NCBI GenBank assembly: GCA_030681195.1
Contig: JAUXXJ010000012.1
Coordinates: 218,650 to 282,649, forward strand
Origin: Rhodocyclaceae bacterium
GTDB lineage: Bacteria; Pseudomonadota; Gammaproteobacteria; Burkholderiales; Rhodocyclaceae
Length of the DNA: 64,000 bases
Reading direction: 5' to 3'
This document shows positions 62,112 to 64,000 of this stretch, in pieces (positions within the stretch are counted from its first letter, which is position 1; each line of letters starts with the position of its first letter). Made by a program: the position numbers and the translations under genes. Under the pieces are notes generated by a model. That model was not told the origin of the DNA. It made no database searches and was given only the letters and a program-made list of their open reading frames with translations.

Positions 62112-63734
62112 TCAGAAACGCTCGAAATCGGTCTCATCGGCCGCAGCGGACTGGAAGCTGCCTTTGGCGGGCTTGGGGGCTGCCTTGGCCGTCTTCTTTG
62201 CCGTCCCGCCAGCGCCGACTTTTTTACCGGCACTGCTGTCGAGGCGGAAGAAGCTCATCAGCTCGGTGAGTTGTGCTGACTGGCCACCCATTTCCTCGGC
62301 GGTGGCAGCGAGTTCTTCCGAGGCCGAGGCGTTCTGCTGCGTCGCCTGGTTGAGTTGGCTCATCGCGCCGTTGATCTGGCCGACGCCCTGACTTTGCTCC
62401 TGCGAAGCGGCAGCAATTTCCTGCACTAGGTCGGAGGTCTTCTTGATGCTCGGCACCATGGTGTCGAGCAGCTTGCCGGCCTGCTCGGCCATTTTCACGC
62501 TGGAACCGGCCAGCTGGCCGATCTCCTGCGCGGCGACTTGCGAACGTTCAGCCAGCTTGCGCACTTCGGCGGCGACAACGGCGAAGCCCTTGCCGTGCTC
62601 GCCGGCACGGGCGGCTTCGATAGCGGCGTTGAGCGCCAGCAGGTTGGTCTGGTAGGCGATGTCGTCGATGATGCCGATCTTGCTGGCGATCTGCTGCATG
62701 GCATCGACCGTCTGCTTGACGGCGGCGCCGCCTTCGACGGCTTCCTGCGACGACTTGGTGGCCATGCCGTCGGTCACCTTGGCATTCTCGGTGTTCTGGT
62801 TGATCGAAGCAGTCATCTGTTCGATGGACGCCGTCGTTTCTTCGACTGAGGCGGCTTGCTCGGAGCTGGATTGCGACAGCGATTGCGCGGTCTGGGAGAC
62901 CTGCCCTGCGGCATTGTTGAGCGCATCGGAGGCGACATTCACCTCGCTGATGATCTGCGTCAGCTTGTTGATCATGCTTTCCATAGCGGCCATCAATTGT
63001 CCGGTTTCATCCTTGCTGTCGGACTTGACTTTCACCGTCAGGTTGCCTTCCGCGAGCTCTTGCGCAGCGGCAGCCGCTTCGGAAATCGGGCGGGTGATGC
63101 TGCGGGTGATCCATAGAGCGATCACCAGCGCAAAGATCAAGGCGCCGACCGACAGGCCGATCAATAGCGCACGTGCTTGCTCGTAGGCTTTCTGAGCATG
63201 CTCGTTGGCCTGTTCCATCAACTTGTCCTGATAGTCGATGATGGCGCGAACGGCATTGGTGTAGTCATTCGTCACACCACGGAATTCGCCGTAGAGAATC
63301 TTGATAGCGCCCGCTCGGTCGCCCCCTCGGTTGGTCTCGATGAATTTGTCGAGCACGGCCACGTAGGCAGCGCGCTTTTCATTGACGGTGACAAGCAGTC
63401 GTTTGCCAGTTTCGGAGTGAATGGTTTCTTCGAGCTTCTGAATCCGGTCGGTAATGATCTTGCGCTGTTCGTCACGCCGGGTCCGCTGGCTTTGCAGCTC
63501 GGCCTCGTCGTTGATCAGCAGGGTATTGCGGTTGATCTGGGCCACCTGGTTCATGGCGCGAATGATGTCGGTAGCCTGTACCGTCTTGGGGTACTTGTCC
63601 ATGGCCATATCTTCGATTTCATCATTCATCAGACCCAGATCGTAGATGCTCACCACCGCAAGCACCATCATCATCACCAGCACGACGGCAAAGCCGCCCA
63701 TCAGACGCACACCAATTTTCAAGTTTTTGAACAT
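62112..63734 (-). CDS. methyl-accepting chemotaxis protein
   Basis: Transmembrane receptor of 540 residues. Span 1 is [21 protein letters not shown] four-helix-bundle periplasmic sensor follows (residues 35-190) and span 2 is [24 protein letters not shown] begins [20 protein letters not shown]. The signalling hairpin [30 protein letters not shown] is complete. The tail carries the dispersed repeat (residues 504-512, KVGAGGTA) within a lysine/alanine-rich segment and ends TDFERF, without the CheR-docking pentapeptide. It precedes the CheA-like and CheW genes. Confidence 0.95.
   Translation of the reverse strand: MFKNLKIGVRLMGGFAVVLVMMMVLAVVSIYDLGLMNDEIEDMAMDKYPKTVQATDIIRAMNQVAQINRNTLLINDEAELQSQRTRRDEQRKIITDRIQKLEETIHSETGKRLLVTVNEKRAAYVAVLDKFIETNRGGDRAGAIKILYGEFRGVTNDYTNAVRAIIDYQDKLMEQANEHAQKAYEQARALLIGLSVGALIFALVIALWITRSITRPISEAAAAAQELAEGNLTVKVKSDSKDETGQLMAAMESMINKLTQIISEVNVASDALNNAAGQVSQTAQSLSQSSSEQAASVEETTASIEQMTASINQNTENAKVTDGMATKSSQEAVEGGAAVKQTVDAMQQIASKIGIIDDIAYQTNLLALNAAIEAARAGEHGKGFAVVAAEVRKLAERSQVAAQEIGQLAGSSVKMAEQAGKLLDTMVPSIKKTSDLVQEIAAASQEQSQGVGQINGAMSQLNQATQQNASASEELAATAEEMGGQSAQLTELMSFFRLDSSAGKKVGAGGTAKKTAKAAPKPAKGSFQSAAADETDFERF
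62200..62223 (+). repeat. dispersed repeat, copy 18 (in MCP gene)
   Basis: One mismatch (CCCGCC variant). It is antisense to the gene and read as KVGAGGTA in the flexible C-terminal tail. Confidence 0.88.
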
Positions 63735-63762
63735 GATTTATCCCCATTGAGTGGTTGTTTGC

Positions 63763-64000
63763 TTAACTGGTGAAGAACCCCGTTCCGACCATCACCAGCA
63801 ACACCAGACCAACAGTAATCAGCAGCAGGCCGAGCGCCACCGAGGCCTTATGCATCGCCGGTGACGGTGCCGAGACCAGGCGCTTCTCCAGTTCGCCGGC
63901 ATCGACCAGACGCTGATACTGCGCCGGATGGTCATGGCGGAACTCGCGCAGCGACTGTGTGCCGGTGAACATCACGATATCCGGTGGTGGCAGCTTGTCG
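63763..64000 (-). CDS. C-terminal part of an unidentified membrane protein, cut by window edge
   Basis: The frame enters from the right edge (DKLPPPDIVMFTGTQSLREF) and runs to a stop at 63763. It has a charged helical segment (HPAQYQRLVDAGELEKRLVS) and one final span (ASVALGLLLITVGLVLLVMV). I do not recognise the family. It is on the same strand as the MCP, 28 bases upstream of it, so it could be the first gene of this receptor operon. Confidence 0.65.
   Translation of the reverse strand, partial: DKLPPPDIVMFTGTQSLREFRHDHPAQYQRLVDAGELEKRLVSAPSPAMHKASVALGLLLITVGLVLLVMVGTGFFTS

Overview
The window is 64 kb of GC-rich (about 60%) chromosome that looks like a betaproteobacterium, most likely Rhodocyclales or a close relative. 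The evidence is gene content and order: def-fmt-rsmB-DUF4390-ntrY-ntrX-trkA-trkH, lysM-dprA, glnA-DUF4124-ntrB-ntrC, birA-coaX-SPOR/coaE/zapD-type housekeeping genes, and c-type cytochromes. There is no rRNA, tRNA, CRISPR array, intact insertion sequence or prophage that I can recognise. Coding density is high, and many start codons overlap the previous stop (ATGA or TTGA).

Layout. 1-4161: priA (partial), hemE, a mixed-type phosphofructokinase, small membrane genes and a chimeric gene fragment. 4162-20894: one long leftward block running from def through fmt, rsmB and NtrYX to TrkA/TrkH, then a KefB-like antiporter, a universal stress protein, an MFS carrier, a shortened KdpD with KdpE, and a second TrkH. 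This joins protein maturation, nitrogen/redox signalling and potassium control. 20981-23107: LysM protein and dprA. 23158-28459: cytochrome c, a DUF255 thioredoxin-fold protein, a CheZ-like phosphatase with a histone-like tail, and ilvD. 28568-31742: an envelope-stress cluster (RcnB-like, BON, glycine zipper, OmpA) divergent from a Crp/Fnr regulator. 31765-38603: nadA, a CDF metal exporter, and the nitrogen block glnA-DUF4124-ntrB-ntrC, with two perfect NtrC boxes and a sigma-54 promoter upstream of glnA. 38600-41900: a double receiver protein, birA, coaX and a cyclase-FHA protein. 41892-47841: a leftward cluster with a membrane Ser/Thr kinase, a paralogue of its sensor domain, two CsgG-like proteins and two more secreted proteins. 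47978-51456: trpB2, SPOR, coaE, zapD. 51457-51861: toxin-antitoxin debris. 51862-57772: secreted proteins, an O-GlcNAc-transferase-like TPR protein, and a FecR protein with a possible TbpB-like barrel next to a Slam-like outer-membrane protein. 58169-60167: dihaem cytochrome plus beta-propeller. 60260-64000: CheW, a CheA-like protein that seems to have lost kinase function, an MCP, and the end of an unidentified membrane protein.

The most striking signal is a short dispersed repeat whose 20-base core is GTCTCGCCAGCGCCGACTTT (about 24 bp in all). I count 14 good copies, two close variants, one degenerate copy and one split copy, in both orientations. Most lie inside coding genes (priA, kdpD, ntrY, fmt twice, ilvD, coaE, birA, coaX, the Ser/Thr kinase, the MCP and others). 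It has no stop codon in any of the six frames, it is not a palindrome, and in several enzymes it occupies family positions without adding length. That resembles a DNA uptake sequence more than a transposed element. No such sequence is known to me for this group, so this is the main candidate for an undescribed system.
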